Shown here one piece after another: positions 33,769 to 42,386 of a DNA stretch of 64,000 bases. The translations under genes and the position numbers were made by a program. Numbering within the stretch: the stretch's first letter is position 1; every line of letters starts with the position of its first letter. A model generated the notes under the pieces. It ran no database searches, was not told the DNA's origin, and saw nothing but the letters and a program-made list of their open reading frames with translations. Location of the stretch: the NCBI GenBank assembly GCA_021730635.1, contig JAJNNC010000007.1:275100-339099 (forward strand), read 5' to 3'. The stretch comes from Catalimonadaceae bacterium JC749 (lineage in GTDB: Bacteria > Bacteroidota > Bacteroidia > Cytophagales > Cyclobacteriaceae).

Positions 33769-36312
33769 TTACTCCTCTTCCTGTCCCACCAAAAAGAGGG
33801 CATTGGAAAACAGTAGTTTACCATTGGCCCAAAAGGCACGGAACAGAGGATTGTCTACCATATAGACCAACTCTCCTTTGCCCATAGGCTCTACACCAAA
33901 TACCAGCGATTCGGGTAATTTCTTGATCAATTCTGCACCGGCAAATCCGCTGACCAAAGCCTCTCGGCTCTGAATGACGCCTACATTCCAGCCCTCTTCC
34001 AGATAGCCATAGCGTTGGTCTCCGCTCTTCAGACTATAGTAATAGTCCGGATAGCCCAGGGCCAGCGGGTGTGTGTTGTCTACTTTCAACTTGAAAACAC
34101 TGCCCGGGTTGAGCTGGCTGATTCCTCTCCTTTCTCTTTCAGCATAGGAGGCCAACTGATTTGCTTTTTTATAGGTTTCTTCCACTTCCTCAGCTTCTTT
34201 TTTTTCTTCTTCGGTGCTGTACTGCTTGAGTTTATACGCTTTTTTATCCTTAAAAAAAGACAGGGCTGTTTCAAGGGCAATCACCTTGCCTCCGTTTCGG
34301 ATCCAGTTTTCTAAAGGAATCTCCTTTAGGGCGTCTTCATAACTGCCATCCGGCATAATAAGCGTATTGTAATCATACAGATTTACTCCCGGAAGATCGT
34401 CCAGGTTTACCATCGTGACCGGATAGCGGATTTGGTCTTCAAAGTAGTGCCATAGCTCTCCTGCCCCGTATGGAGAGGTGCCTTCCCCTGCCAGCACAAT
34501 TACTTTGGGAGGCTCGATGTAGCGTACTTCTCCCGACCCCAGGTCATAGCCGCTACTGACAAAGCCAGTGGTAATGGGAGTAATCTTTTGTTGTAGTTCA
34601 TTAGCCGTGTTGACCACTGTTTCGTCAAAAGCCTTTCCCAAATCCTGGTTATTGGCCCGGGTGATGATCAAAGAACCTGCTTCAAAATTCTGACCATCGA
34701 CAGCGAAATCATGCAAAGCGTACCGAACTTTTACCTTGTTTTGCAGCAGTTGCGACAGATACCTGGCATCGTTCAGGCCTTTCCAGGGAGACACATACGC
34801 ATAGGCATCCTCTTGCACGGTAGCCGGTGTAAAAGCGATTGAATCCGCAGAAGCATCCGGAGTAATACGTGTTGTTAAAGCATAGGCCTGAAGATCATAC
34901 GCATAAGGCACAGCCCAGGCCGTAATGTCATAAGTGATAGAATCAGAAAGTATAGCTTCCGGTGCAAACAACACCTGCATCAAGATAGATTTGGGTTGGT
35001 ATGCGGATAAAACCAGATCGCCTGCTTCCATCTGAAAATTTTCTGTGTTTCCGTTCTGGTAATTGAAGCCGGTAAGGCTGCGACTGCCATTGCCCTGTCC
35101 GTACTGAATCCGGTGAGTATCCAGCAAAGCTTTCAGAGATTGTAATTTATCCGGATTATTCCCGGTTTTTATCACAAAAGCTTTATAGGTACCGGCCGGG
35201 TTATTGTTAGCCTGCTGATAAAACTGCTCAAACTGACGCACCACTTCCTGAGCATTTTTTGCAGTGACTTCTATGGTAGAAAGGCTGGTAGTCACGTGGT
35301 GAGCGATACGGTCCTTTAAGGTCAGGGTGTCTTCTTCCTGGTTTATGATGGCCAGTCCGGCACGTCCTGATCCTCCCTGCTCGAAAGTCATGCCGATGGC
35401 ACCGTTGAAGATAGGATAAGTATCCCCATAGCTGGGATAGAGCAGGTCGAAGCGTTCTTTGGTAAAATAAAGCCAGCCCTGCTCATCAAAGTACTGGGCA
35501 TTGTTTTCGCCAATGGTAGTCTGGAATTTTCTTTGCCAATCGGTAATGAGTTGGTGAAAAGGTTCTGCTGCCGGCGCAAAATAATAAGGACTGTTGACCC
35601 CTTGTTCGTGAAAATCCACATGGATATGGGGTAACCATTGGTTATACAAGGTCAACCGTGCCCGGGTTTCTTTTTGGGTGGCCCAGGCCCAGTCACGGTT
35701 AAGGTCAAACAGATAGTGGTTCATACGGCCGCCCGGCCAGGGCTCGTGGTGTTCCCAGGCATCGGGGGAAGGGTTGTTGGGAGTACCTACTTTTTGCTGA
35801 TACCACTGCACATAGCGTTCGCGCCCGTCGGGATTGATACAGGGGTCCAGGATGATGACCGTATTTTCTAACCATGCCTGTGTCTGCTCATTGTCTTTAT
35901 TGGCCAGATCATATAAAACCTGCATCGCTGCTTCGGTAGAAACCGCTTCGTTGCCATGCACATTGTAGCTGAGCCATACAATAGAGAGGTCATCAAACTC
36001 ATTGGTATTACCCTCTGCCAAACCCGTGCGGGCCAGATTGGCTTGTCGGATTTCCTCCAACCGGTCGAAGTTTTCCGGTGAAGCAACAAAAGCCGCCACC
36101 AGCGGCCGATGTTCGTTGGTTTCTCCATATTGGGTAAGGGAAAGGTTGGATGCTTGTGAGGTCACATATTCAAAATAGTCTATCACCCGGTAATGAGGTG
36201 TAAAACGTTCACCCAACGCATAGCCTAAAAACGCTTCGGGGCTCTGCAGCTGGGCCCATAGACGAAAAGTAAAGCAAAGACAAATAAAAAAGAGACCGTA
36301 AAATTTTTTCAT
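33769..36312 (-). CDS. Secreted M14-family zinc carboxypeptidase
   Basis: An 847-aa exported peptidase. A signal peptide (KKFYGLFFICLCFTFRLWA) is cut near AQL. The M14 domain has the zinc ligands in SYNVHGNEAVSTEA (HxxE-type) and the third His in HIHVDFHEQGVN, with the Arg/Asn substrate pocket in FDLNRDWAWATQKET. A large C-terminal region (about 380-847) contains a glutamine-amidotransferase-like part (VIVLAGEGTSP, NLDDLPGVNLYDYNTLIMPDG), as in related Bacteroidota M14 proteins. No type 9 C-terminal sorting domain is seen. The stop is followed in frame by an RHS scrap. Confidence 0.9.
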   Translation of the reverse strand: MKKFYGLFFICLCFTFRLWAQLQSPEAFLGYALGERFTPHYRVIDYFEYVTSQASNLSLTQYGETNEHRPLVAAFVASPENFDRLEEIRQANLARTGLAEGNTNEFDDLSIVWLSYNVHGNEAVSTEAAMQVLYDLANKDNEQTQAWLENTVIILDPCINPDGRERYVQWYQQKVGTPNNPSPDAWEHHEPWPGGRMNHYLFDLNRDWAWATQKETRARLTLYNQWLPHIHVDFHEQGVNSPYYFAPAAEPFHQLITDWQRKFQTTIGENNAQYFDEQGWLYFTKERFDLLYPSYGDTYPIFNGAIGMTFEQGGSGRAGLAIINQEEDTLTLKDRIAHHVTTSLSTIEVTAKNAQEVVRQFEQFYQQANNNPAGTYKAFVIKTGNNPDKLQSLKALLDTHRIQYGQGNGSRSLTGFNYQNGNTENFQMEAGDLVLSAYQPKSILMQVLFAPEAILSDSITYDITAWAVPYAYDLQAYALTTRITPDASADSIAFTPATVQEDAYAYVSPWKGLNDARYLSQLLQNKVKVRYALHDFAVDGQNFEAGSLIITRANNQDLGKAFDETVVNTANELQQKITPITTGFVSSGYDLGSGEVRYIEPPKVIVLAGEGTSPYGAGELWHYFEDQIRYPVTMVNLDDLPGVNLYDYNTLIMPDGSYEDALKEIPLENWIRNGGKVIALETALSFFKDKKAYKLKQYSTEEEKKEAEEVEETYKKANQLASYAERERRGISQLNPGSVFKLKVDNTHPLALGYPDYYYSLKSGDQRYGYLEEGWNVGVIQSREALVSGFAGAELIKKLPESLVFGVEPMGKGELVYMVDNPLFRAFWANGKLLFSNALFLVGQEEE

Positions 36313-36467
36313 AGGTTAGGGAAAAGGGGTAAACCATAAAAGTAAAACAGAAAATAGAAATAAATAAATGAGATACGGGAATCCTCCTGAAAAGCAGGTG
36401 TATTTACAGATGACTAAGCCTATGCTGTGAATATTATCCAAACAAGATTTACCTGCCACACACGAGT

Positions 36468-37778
36468 CTACTCCTCCGAATTCAACTGATCCAGCGCCTG
36501 CTGACGGATGCGGGCTGTCCACACGCTTAATTTTTTGCCGTCCATTTGTGTCCAAATGGGAAATATGACTCCCTGATAGGCCGCAATCTGATTATAATCT
36601 CCAAAGAATGGCCCTTCTTCTTCCAGTAAGAAAGGCCGTTTCGTAATTTTAACATTGGTAAAACTTTCTCCTCCGTTGCTTGAGTAGGCTACATAGACAT
36701 CTGTCCGGTTATCATCATAGTGGCGGCGATCATAAAAAATGGTATAGAGATAGCCCGTTGTGGGATCTATGGTCATCCAGGTAAGAAATTGAGGATGTTG
36801 GCTACTGTCGTTGTTCACCCGGACGGGTGCTGACCAGGTATCTCCTCCATCTGTTGATCTAGCGATCCAGACATCCATATTTTTCTGCCCATTGCGTGCA
36901 TCCGTCCAGTTGACATACAGGGTTCCCCGGTGCGGTCCCTCACTTATGTCACAACTAATGATGGGTAAGCCATTACAACGGGCTAATCCGGGAACTCCAT
37001 AACTCCAGCCACCAGGCTGAGTAGCTACGACCTTGTCCTGCCTCAGCCAGGTTTTGCCTGCATCGGTGGAGCGGTCAAAATAGATCGTATCGTTAAAAGC
37101 CCAGGTCACATAAATTTCTCCCTCCGGCCCTACTGTAGGTACAGCCCCCTCCACGGTTTGGTCACCATCCAGACAGTTACCCGCTTTCTGATTAAGACGT
37201 ACAGGTTCACTCCAGCTATGAGCACCATCGGTAGACTGAGAAAATAAAATATAAGAGCTATCGGTGGGCAATTTGCTTTCGTACTTGTCAAATTCTGTCC
37301 AGGTCACATACAGATGGCCATTTGTCGGATTCACGCAGGCCCACTCTTTATCCTGATCATGGCGGCCATCGTGGTAACCAATTCCTACTCCTTCCGACCA
37401 GCTTTTACCCTGATCAGTAGATTTCTGGCATACGATTCTGTCTAACAGCTCATCTGAAACCCAACCCTTCTGGGCAGGGTTTGAGAGGTGAAAATAATAA
37501 AAATGGCCTTGAGCATCGGCAACGATACAAGGATCACCCCAAACGCCAAAAGGAGAACTCACCTCCTGCTGATACCAGTGCCGACCTCCATCGGAGGTGT
37601 AATAAACATTATTCAGCACACTGGCTGCTACTATGTTCGAAGGGTTGGCCGGATTGATGGCGATACTAGGTTCACAAGGCCCATAGCGCTGTCTGGCTTC
37701 ATGAATTTTTACAGGTACAATCTGACCATAGGCGCCGGAAAGAAATAAAAAAAGAGACAAACTCAGGAGATACTTCAT
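36468..37778 (-). CDS. BNR/Asp-box repeat glycosyl hydrolase-like (sialidase-like) exported protein
   Basis: A 436-aa secreted beta-propeller. The start at 37778 gives a clean signal peptide, MKYLLSLSLFLFLSGAYGQ; the longer frame to 37826 would precede it with polar residues. Asp boxes (SxDxGxxW) recur: TSDGGRHWY, STDQGKSWS, STDGAHSWS, STDAGKTWL, STDGGDTWS, SSNGGESFT, six in all, as expected for a six-bladed propeller. I do not see the sialidase Arg triad clearly, so the enzymatic activity is open. It is encoded 155 bp upstream of the M14 peptidase, on the same strand. Confidence 0.85.
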   Translation of the reverse strand: MKYLLSLSLFLFLSGAYGQIVPVKIHEARQRYGPCEPSIAINPANPSNIVAASVLNNVYYTSDGGRHWYQQEVSSPFGVWGDPCIVADAQGHFYYFHLSNPAQKGWVSDELLDRIVCQKSTDQGKSWSEGVGIGYHDGRHDQDKEWACVNPTNGHLYVTWTEFDKYESKLPTDSSYILFSQSTDGAHSWSEPVRLNQKAGNCLDGDQTVEGAVPTVGPEGEIYVTWAFNDTIYFDRSTDAGKTWLRQDKVVATQPGGWSYGVPGLARCNGLPIISCDISEGPHRGTLYVNWTDARNGQKNMDVWIARSTDGGDTWSAPVRVNNDSSQHPQFLTWMTIDPTTGYLYTIFYDRRHYDDNRTDVYVAYSSNGGESFTNVKITKRPFLLEEEGPFFGDYNQIAAYQGVIFPIWTQMDGKKLSVWTARIRQQALDQLNSEE

Positions 37779-37886
37779 TGAGACAAGCTTTGCGCTTGTA
37801 AATTCGGAATTTTTATTCATTAACAATCAATGAAACACGACAGTTATTAACAAAAGATTTATTTCTGAAAGATTAATGATCTCTCG

Positions 37887-38381
37887 ATGGCAGTGATAGT
37901 AGTATTCGGCCTGCCCGGTACGGGCAAGAGCTTTTTAGCTCAGCGGCTGTCTGACACTTTGCAGGTGCCCTACTTCAATACAGATATTGTTCGGGAGCAG
38001 GCACAAAAAAAAGGAAATTATACGGCAGAAGACAAACAAAGAATCTATGAAAACATGCTGGATCTGGCAGAAGATGCTTTACGGCACCATACCCATGTGG
38101 TCATAGATGGTACCTTTAGCAAAAAGCCATACCGGAACCTGGTAACCCGCCTGGCAAAGAACATGAAACAAACCGTGGTATGGATCCGGACGGAAGCTGA
38201 TGATGCGGTGGTTCGGGAAAGAGTGAGCCACCAACGGGAACATAGCGAAGCTGATTATCAGGTTTATCAGAAAATCAAAGCTACCTTTGAAGAAACAGAT
38301 TTTCCTTATCTGGCCCTGGATTCCGGAAAGCTCACTGTCGAACAAATGATTCAGCAATCCCTTCCCTATATGCATGACTGA
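37887..38381 (+). CDS. P-loop kinase-like ATPase
   Basis: A 164-aa nucleoside/gluconate-kinase-like P-loop protein with Walker A GLPGTGKSFLAQRL, a DTLQVPYFNTDIVR substrate region and a lid RTEADDAVVRERVSHQ. In many bacteria this domain is fused C-terminally to an aminoglycoside-phosphotransferase-like domain (COG2187). Here the partner domain is a separate gene that starts in the last eight bases of this one (38374), so the two parts are probably made together and may form a complex. Confidence 0.85.
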   Translation: MAVIVVFGLPGTGKSFLAQRLSDTLQVPYFNTDIVREQAQKKGNYTAEDKQRIYENMLDLAEDALRHHTHVVIDGTFSKKPYRNLVTRLAKNMKQTVVWIRTEADDAVVRERVSHQREHSEADYQVYQKIKATFEETDFPYLALDSGKLTVEQMIQQSLPYMHD

Positions 38382-39381
38382 CCAGGAATTGAAGAAGCTG
38401 ATCGATTCTCTGAAAGAGAAGCCAAAATGTATAGAAACCCATATTTCTTATGTATTGCTCTGGCCGGACTTTACCTATAAGCTAAAAAAAACCATACAGC
38501 TTCCCTTTCTGGATTTCAGCACACTGCACGCTAGAAAACATTTCTGTGAAGAAGAACTGAGACTGAATAAGCGGTTGGCCGAAGCCATATACCTGGCCGT
38601 GGTACCTGTAAAAGCCTATAAAAAAAAGTTGGTTTTGGAGGGAGACGCTGGAGAAGTGGTAGACTATGCCATTAAGATGAAAAGTCTGGAAGCTAAACAG
38701 GAAATGGATAAGCTGCTTGCAGCAAAAAAAGTAACGAAAGAAGATATGGACCGGTTGGCTTACAAAATCGCAGTCTTTCATGCCCAGGCTGATATCATTC
38801 AAAAAGAGCAGAATTTGGCTACCCTCAAAGCTACGTTCAATGAAATTGAAAATCAGGTAGATTTCGTAGCAGAGCATTTAGGCAAACCCAAAGCAAAAAT
38901 CATCAAGGAAGCCATCCGCCTCTCTGATGAATTTCTGAAAACTAACCTGCCCTGCTTGCAGGAACGCAGTCGTCAGGGATGGGTGCGGGATGTACATGGA
39001 GACTTGCATAGCAAGAATATTTTCCTGTATGAAGATCCGGTCATTTTTGATTGTATCGAGTTCAATGCGGATTTCCGGCAGATAGACCTGCTCAATGAGA
39101 TCGCTTTTTTCTGTATGGATCTGGAAGCCAGAGAAGCCATTGATTTGAGTCAGTATTTCTATGGGAGTTACCTCCGGCACCTTCAGGCCAAAGGGGTGAG
39201 CGGTGTAGAAAATGAGTCCTTGTTTCTCTACTTTAAACTCTACCGGGCCAATGTGCGGGCCAAAGTGATGTCCATCAGTGCACAAAAAGATATGAAAGCC
39301 TCCTCTTTTGAGGAACAGTTGCAGGAAGTGACTACCTATTTAGATTTAATGCAACGTTATAGGGATGCCTTTAAGCAATAA
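38374..39381 (+). CDS. Aminoglycoside phosphotransferase-like kinase (COG2187-type)
   Basis: A 335-aa protein-kinase-fold enzyme. The catalytic loop is WVRDVHGDLHSKNIF (HGDLHxxN) followed by the metal-binding IFDCIEFN, and the Tyr/Phe-rich C-terminal half (DLLNEIAFFCMDLEA, YLRHLQAK) is typical of the family. The N-terminal lobe (ETHISYVLLWPDFTYKLKK) matches the first part of COG2187 proteins, which normally carry the P-loop kinase domain at the C-terminus. Here the order is reversed and the two are split. Substrate unknown. Confidence 0.85.
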   Translation: MTDQELKKLIDSLKEKPKCIETHISYVLLWPDFTYKLKKTIQLPFLDFSTLHARKHFCEEELRLNKRLAEAIYLAVVPVKAYKKKLVLEGDAGEVVDYAIKMKSLEAKQEMDKLLAAKKVTKEDMDRLAYKIAVFHAQADIIQKEQNLATLKATFNEIENQVDFVAEHLGKPKAKIIKEAIRLSDEFLKTNLPCLQERSRQGWVRDVHGDLHSKNIFLYEDPVIFDCIEFNADFRQIDLLNEIAFFCMDLEAREAIDLSQYFYGSYLRHLQAKGVSGVENESLFLYFKLYRANVRAKVMSISAQKDMKASSFEEQLQEVTTYLDLMQRYRDAFKQ

Positions 39382-39421
39382 GAAACTATTCAGAGATGAT
39401 CTGCCTTAAACAAGTAACAAT

Positions 39422-39458
39422 GCTGGCAGGATTTTGTAGAACAAAGCACCCCGCCAGC
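39422..39458. terminator. Weak hairpin between convergent genes
   Basis: GCTGGCAGG (39422-39430) pairs with CCCGCCAGC (39450-39458) except for one base, with a 19-nt loop. No strong T-run follows, so terminator function is uncertain. Confidence 0.35.
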
Positions 39459-39477
39459 CTCATTCATTTGTCATTAG

Positions 39478-39897
39478 TTATTTTAAATGTACATTCACTT
39501 CCATCTGACCAGAGGTTGCTTTGGTAAGAGGACAGTTCCTATAAGCCTCATCCAATAGTTTCTGGGCTTTCTTCTTATCCACTTCCGGAATGGTAACCTC
39601 CATGTCCAGCGCAAAGCGTAAATCACCTTTTTCTACCTGCACAGCTTTGATGTTGGCAGACACTTCTGTGTCATTAATATCCACATTGTTCAATTTAGCA
39701 ATGTGATGAATGGTACCTTCCAGACAAGCTGCATAGCTCGCCGCGAAAAGCTGTTCGGGCGTTGTTCCCTTCTGTTTATCCGGTGTTGTCCCGGTGGGCA
39801 TATAAACGTCTGTTTCCAGTGCTCCGTCTTCAGAACTGATATGTCCATACATGCCTCCTTTAGAGGTCACCTGGGTTGAATACATCGTTTTCATCAT
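39478..39897 (-). CDS. ohr: Organic hydroperoxide resistance protein Ohr
   Basis: Ohr reduces organic hydroperoxides with a Cys pair and lipoylated partners. The 139-aa OsmC-fold protein starts at 39897 (an ATG at 39936 gives a tail foreign to the family). The reactive Cys58 lies in AASYAACLEGT and the resolving Cys122 in YRNCPLTKATSG, the spacing that marks Ohr rather than OsmC. GTTPEQLFAA and MEVNVHL are conserved. No OhrR regulator is nearby. Confidence 0.93.
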   Translation of the reverse strand: MMKTMYSTQVTSKGGMYGHISSEDGALETDVYMPTGTTPDKQKGTTPEQLFAASYAACLEGTIHHIAKLNNVDINDTEVSANIKAVQVEKGDLRFALDMEVTIPEVDKKKAQKLLDEAYRNCPLTKATSGQMEVNVHLK

Positions 39898-40022
39898 TCG
39901 AAAAATGTTAATTCTTTCATGCAAAAAGTTATACAAATTAATAATTAATTTTCGTCTGCATTGTTTCAGGATATTGTTGATATTCCTGTTACATTGGATA
40001 ACAGAACATAGCCATAGTAAAG

Positions 40023-40451
40023 ATGAAGATCAGAAAGGCAACCCCTCATGACCTTGAGCGCGTCTATCAATTTATAAGAGCCTTAGAAGAAAAAGAATTT
40101 GATTTTGCCAGCTTTCAGGCGCTATACCTGAAAAATTTAGCCAATGAGGAGTATTGCTACCTGGTGGCGGAAGAGAAGGACAGTGCCATAGGTTTTATAA
40201 GCCTTCACACCCAATTACTGTTACATCATGGGGGTAGAACCGGTGAAATACAGGAATTATTTGTAGAAGAAGCTCACAGAGGAAAAGGTATTGGCCAGCG
40301 CCTGATTGCTGAAGTTGAGCGTATTGGCAGAAGTTTGCAATTAATTGAAATGGAAGTAACCCCGCACCGAAACAGAAAGAGTACCCATCAGTTTTATCAA
40401 AAAGTAAAATATAACCACAGCCATTTAAAATTTACCAAACCATTACTGTAA
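40023..40451 (+). CDS. GNAT-family N-acetyltransferase
   Basis: A 142-aa acetyltransferase with the GNAT fold: IRKATPHDLERVYQFIRAL opening, the beta-bulge IQELFVEEAHRGKGIGQRL (acetyl-CoA pyrophosphate loop RGKGIG), and a final FYQKVKYNHSHLKF that is the family's usual end. The substrate is not evident. It precedes the M28 peptidase by 12 bp, likely in one transcript. Confidence 0.9.
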   Translation: MKIRKATPHDLERVYQFIRALEEKEFDFASFQALYLKNLANEEYCYLVAEEKDSAIGFISLHTQLLLHHGGRTGEIQELFVEEAHRGKGIGQRLIAEVERIGRSLQLIEMEVTPHRNRKSTHQFYQKVKYNHSHLKFTKPLL

Positions 40452-40463
40452 GTCATTGACCTC

Positions 40464-41849
40464 ATGCACCACTCTATTTTTAGAAAGACAGGCTTTCTTT
40501 TATCCTTAATTTATCTGCTTTTTAATGTTTCTGTTGCGGCACAAGCAACGCGGCAGGCTCCTCCCTCCGTAGATTTACGGATGTATGACATTGTAGAAAA
40601 CGCTTCTGCCGAACGCATCGAGCAGGATATACGCCAGTTAGCCAGTTTTGGCACACGCAATACGCTTTCGGATACCGTATCCGATACCCGGGGCATAGGC
40701 GCGGCCCGCCGATGGATCAAACAGGCTTTTGATCAGGTCTCAGCCGATTGTAATAATTGTCTGGAGGTGTCTTTTCAGCGTAATCTAGTGCCTGCCGAAG
40801 GTAACAGCCGTATCCCTCAAGACACCTGGGTAGTGAATGTGGTCGCTATTCAACGGGGCACCTTGTTTCCTGATCGTTATATCATTATGTCAGGCGATAT
40901 TGATTCCAGGGCTTCTGACGCAACAGACGCTACGACAGATGCACCCGGTGCCAACGACAATGCTTCCGGGATGGCCGGCGTATTAGAAGCGGCCCGTCTG
41001 CTGACCCAATATGAATTTGCCAGCAGCATCATTTATCTGGGATTATCCGGTGAAGAACAGGGGCTCTTCGGCGGTAGAGGATTGGCAGAGCAAGCGCAGA
41101 AAGAAAACTGGGATATCATGGGTGTGCTCAACAACGATATGATTGGCAACATCGAGGGTCTGGATAGCATAATTGATAACCGCAGTTTCCGTATTTTTTC
41201 AGAACCCACACCTCCTAATGCCAGTGAAGAAGAACGTACCCGTAGAAGGTTTATGGGAGGCGAAGTAGATGGTATTTCCCGCCAGTTGGCGCGGTATATC
41301 CATCAGATGACACAAACTTATATGCCCACCATGAACCCTATGATGATTTACCGGCTGGATCGTTTTGGACGGGGAGGTCATCACCGTCCCTTCAATGACC
41401 TGGGCTATGCCGGTGTCCGAATTATGGAAGCCCATGAAAACTACACCCGGCAGCATCAGGATATCAGAGTAGAAGACGGTATTCATTATGGCGATGTCAT
41501 AGAGGGGGTCAATTTCCCGTATGCAGCTAAGCTTACGGCAGTCAACGCGATTACCCTGGCGGGATTGGCCTGGGCACCGCCACAACCCAAAAATGTGCGT
41601 ATCGGAGGGGCGGTAGAACCTTCTACTACGCTGGTATGGGAAACCACAGAGGCTTCTAATCTGGCTGGGTACAAAGTATACTGGAGAGAAACAACCGCAC
41701 CGCAATGGCAACACTCCAGATTTGTAGGAAACGTCAGTGAGTTTACCCTGGAGAATATTATCATCGATAATTATTATTTTGGTGTAGCAGCGGTAGGAAA
41801 TGACGGGAACGAAAGTGTGGTCGTATTTCCTTCCGATGTGATCCGGTGA
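40464..41849 (+). CDS. Secreted M28-family metallopeptidase with C-terminal Fn3-like domain
   Basis: A 461-aa exported aminopeptidase-like protein. The signal peptide (about 1-27, ending VSVAAQ) is followed by the M28 core. Zinc-site segments are SGDIDSRASD, TDAPGANDNASGMAGVLEA, LSGEEQGLFGG and LNNDMIGN, with the last His near IMEAHENYTRQHQ. The first ligand motif, usually HYDS, reads DIDS here. The last 90 residues (PQPKNVRIGGAVEPSTTLVW, YKVYWRETTAPQW) form a fibronectin-III-like domain. It is 12 bp after the GNAT gene. Confidence 0.88.
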   Translation: MHHSIFRKTGFLLSLIYLLFNVSVAAQATRQAPPSVDLRMYDIVENASAERIEQDIRQLASFGTRNTLSDTVSDTRGIGAARRWIKQAFDQVSADCNNCLEVSFQRNLVPAEGNSRIPQDTWVVNVVAIQRGTLFPDRYIIMSGDIDSRASDATDATTDAPGANDNASGMAGVLEAARLLTQYEFASSIIYLGLSGEEQGLFGGRGLAEQAQKENWDIMGVLNNDMIGNIEGLDSIIDNRSFRIFSEPTPPNASEEERTRRRFMGGEVDGISRQLARYIHQMTQTYMPTMNPMMIYRLDRFGRGGHHRPFNDLGYAGVRIMEAHENYTRQHQDIRVEDGIHYGDVIEGVNFPYAAKLTAVNAITLAGLAWAPPQPKNVRIGGAVEPSTTLVWETTEASNLAGYKVYWRETTAPQWQHSRFVGNVSEFTLENIIIDNYYFGVAAVGNDGNESVVVFPSDVIR

Positions 41850-41911
41850 CAGAACAGGTAGGCAGCCCATTGCACGATAGCATGCCATGATGCCTGCCTG
41901 GGGCATTTCCT

Positions 41912-42256
41912 CTAATTGCTTTTTTCCTGGTCTATCATATGGAGTAACGCATCAGCGGCAGCCACTATATCCTGATAATGATTCTGCGCAGCCCGTTGCT
42001 TGGCGGCGATCAGCCCCGAACGATGTACTCTTCTGAAATCTCCATAAGGGAAGTGATAGTATTCTTTTTTAGCCTCCTCTCCTGTGGTATCTATACCCAA
42101 ATGCCATTGGCCGTATGCCTGCCAGTCATGCTTTTCCAGGTAATGATTTTCTTCTTCCGCAGAAGGTTGGGCTTTGCTCCATCCGGAATCCAGTACATAT
42201 TGATGTTGCTTGATAAGTTCTTTTGCCCTATCAACCGCTTTTTGATTCAGTTTCAT
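41912..42256 (-). CDS. Conserved hypothetical protein
   Basis: A 114-aa soluble helical protein of a widely conserved uncharacterised type. Its signature is WQAYGQWHLGIDTTGEEAKK followed by YHFPYGDFRRVHRSGLIAAK; the WHLGxD and FPYGDFxxVHR motifs are strongly kept in relatives. The His and Asp residues could bind metal, but no function is known. It is convergent with the M28 gene and isolated from gltD. Confidence 0.75.
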   Translation of the reverse strand: MKLNQKAVDRAKELIKQHQYVLDSGWSKAQPSAEEENHYLEKHDWQAYGQWHLGIDTTGEEAKKEYYHFPYGDFRRVHRSGLIAAKQRAAQNHYQDIVAAADALLHMIDQEKSN

Positions 42257-42337
42257 CGCTTAAAAAATCAGGTTACACATCTTTCTCACTGTTCTATCCA
42301 TATAGTACCTACGGTTATATCCTATGGTTACATAAAA

Positions 42338-42364
42338 AAAGCCTTACCGGAAAGATAAGGCTTT
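42338..42364 (-). terminator. Terminator of gltD
   Basis: Perfect 9-bp stem AAAGCCTTA / TAAGGCTTT with a 9-nt loop; on the minus strand a run of T follows. It lies 23 bp beyond the gltD stop. Confidence 0.88.
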
Positions 42365-42386
42365 GATGATATCAGATATAGTTTAA

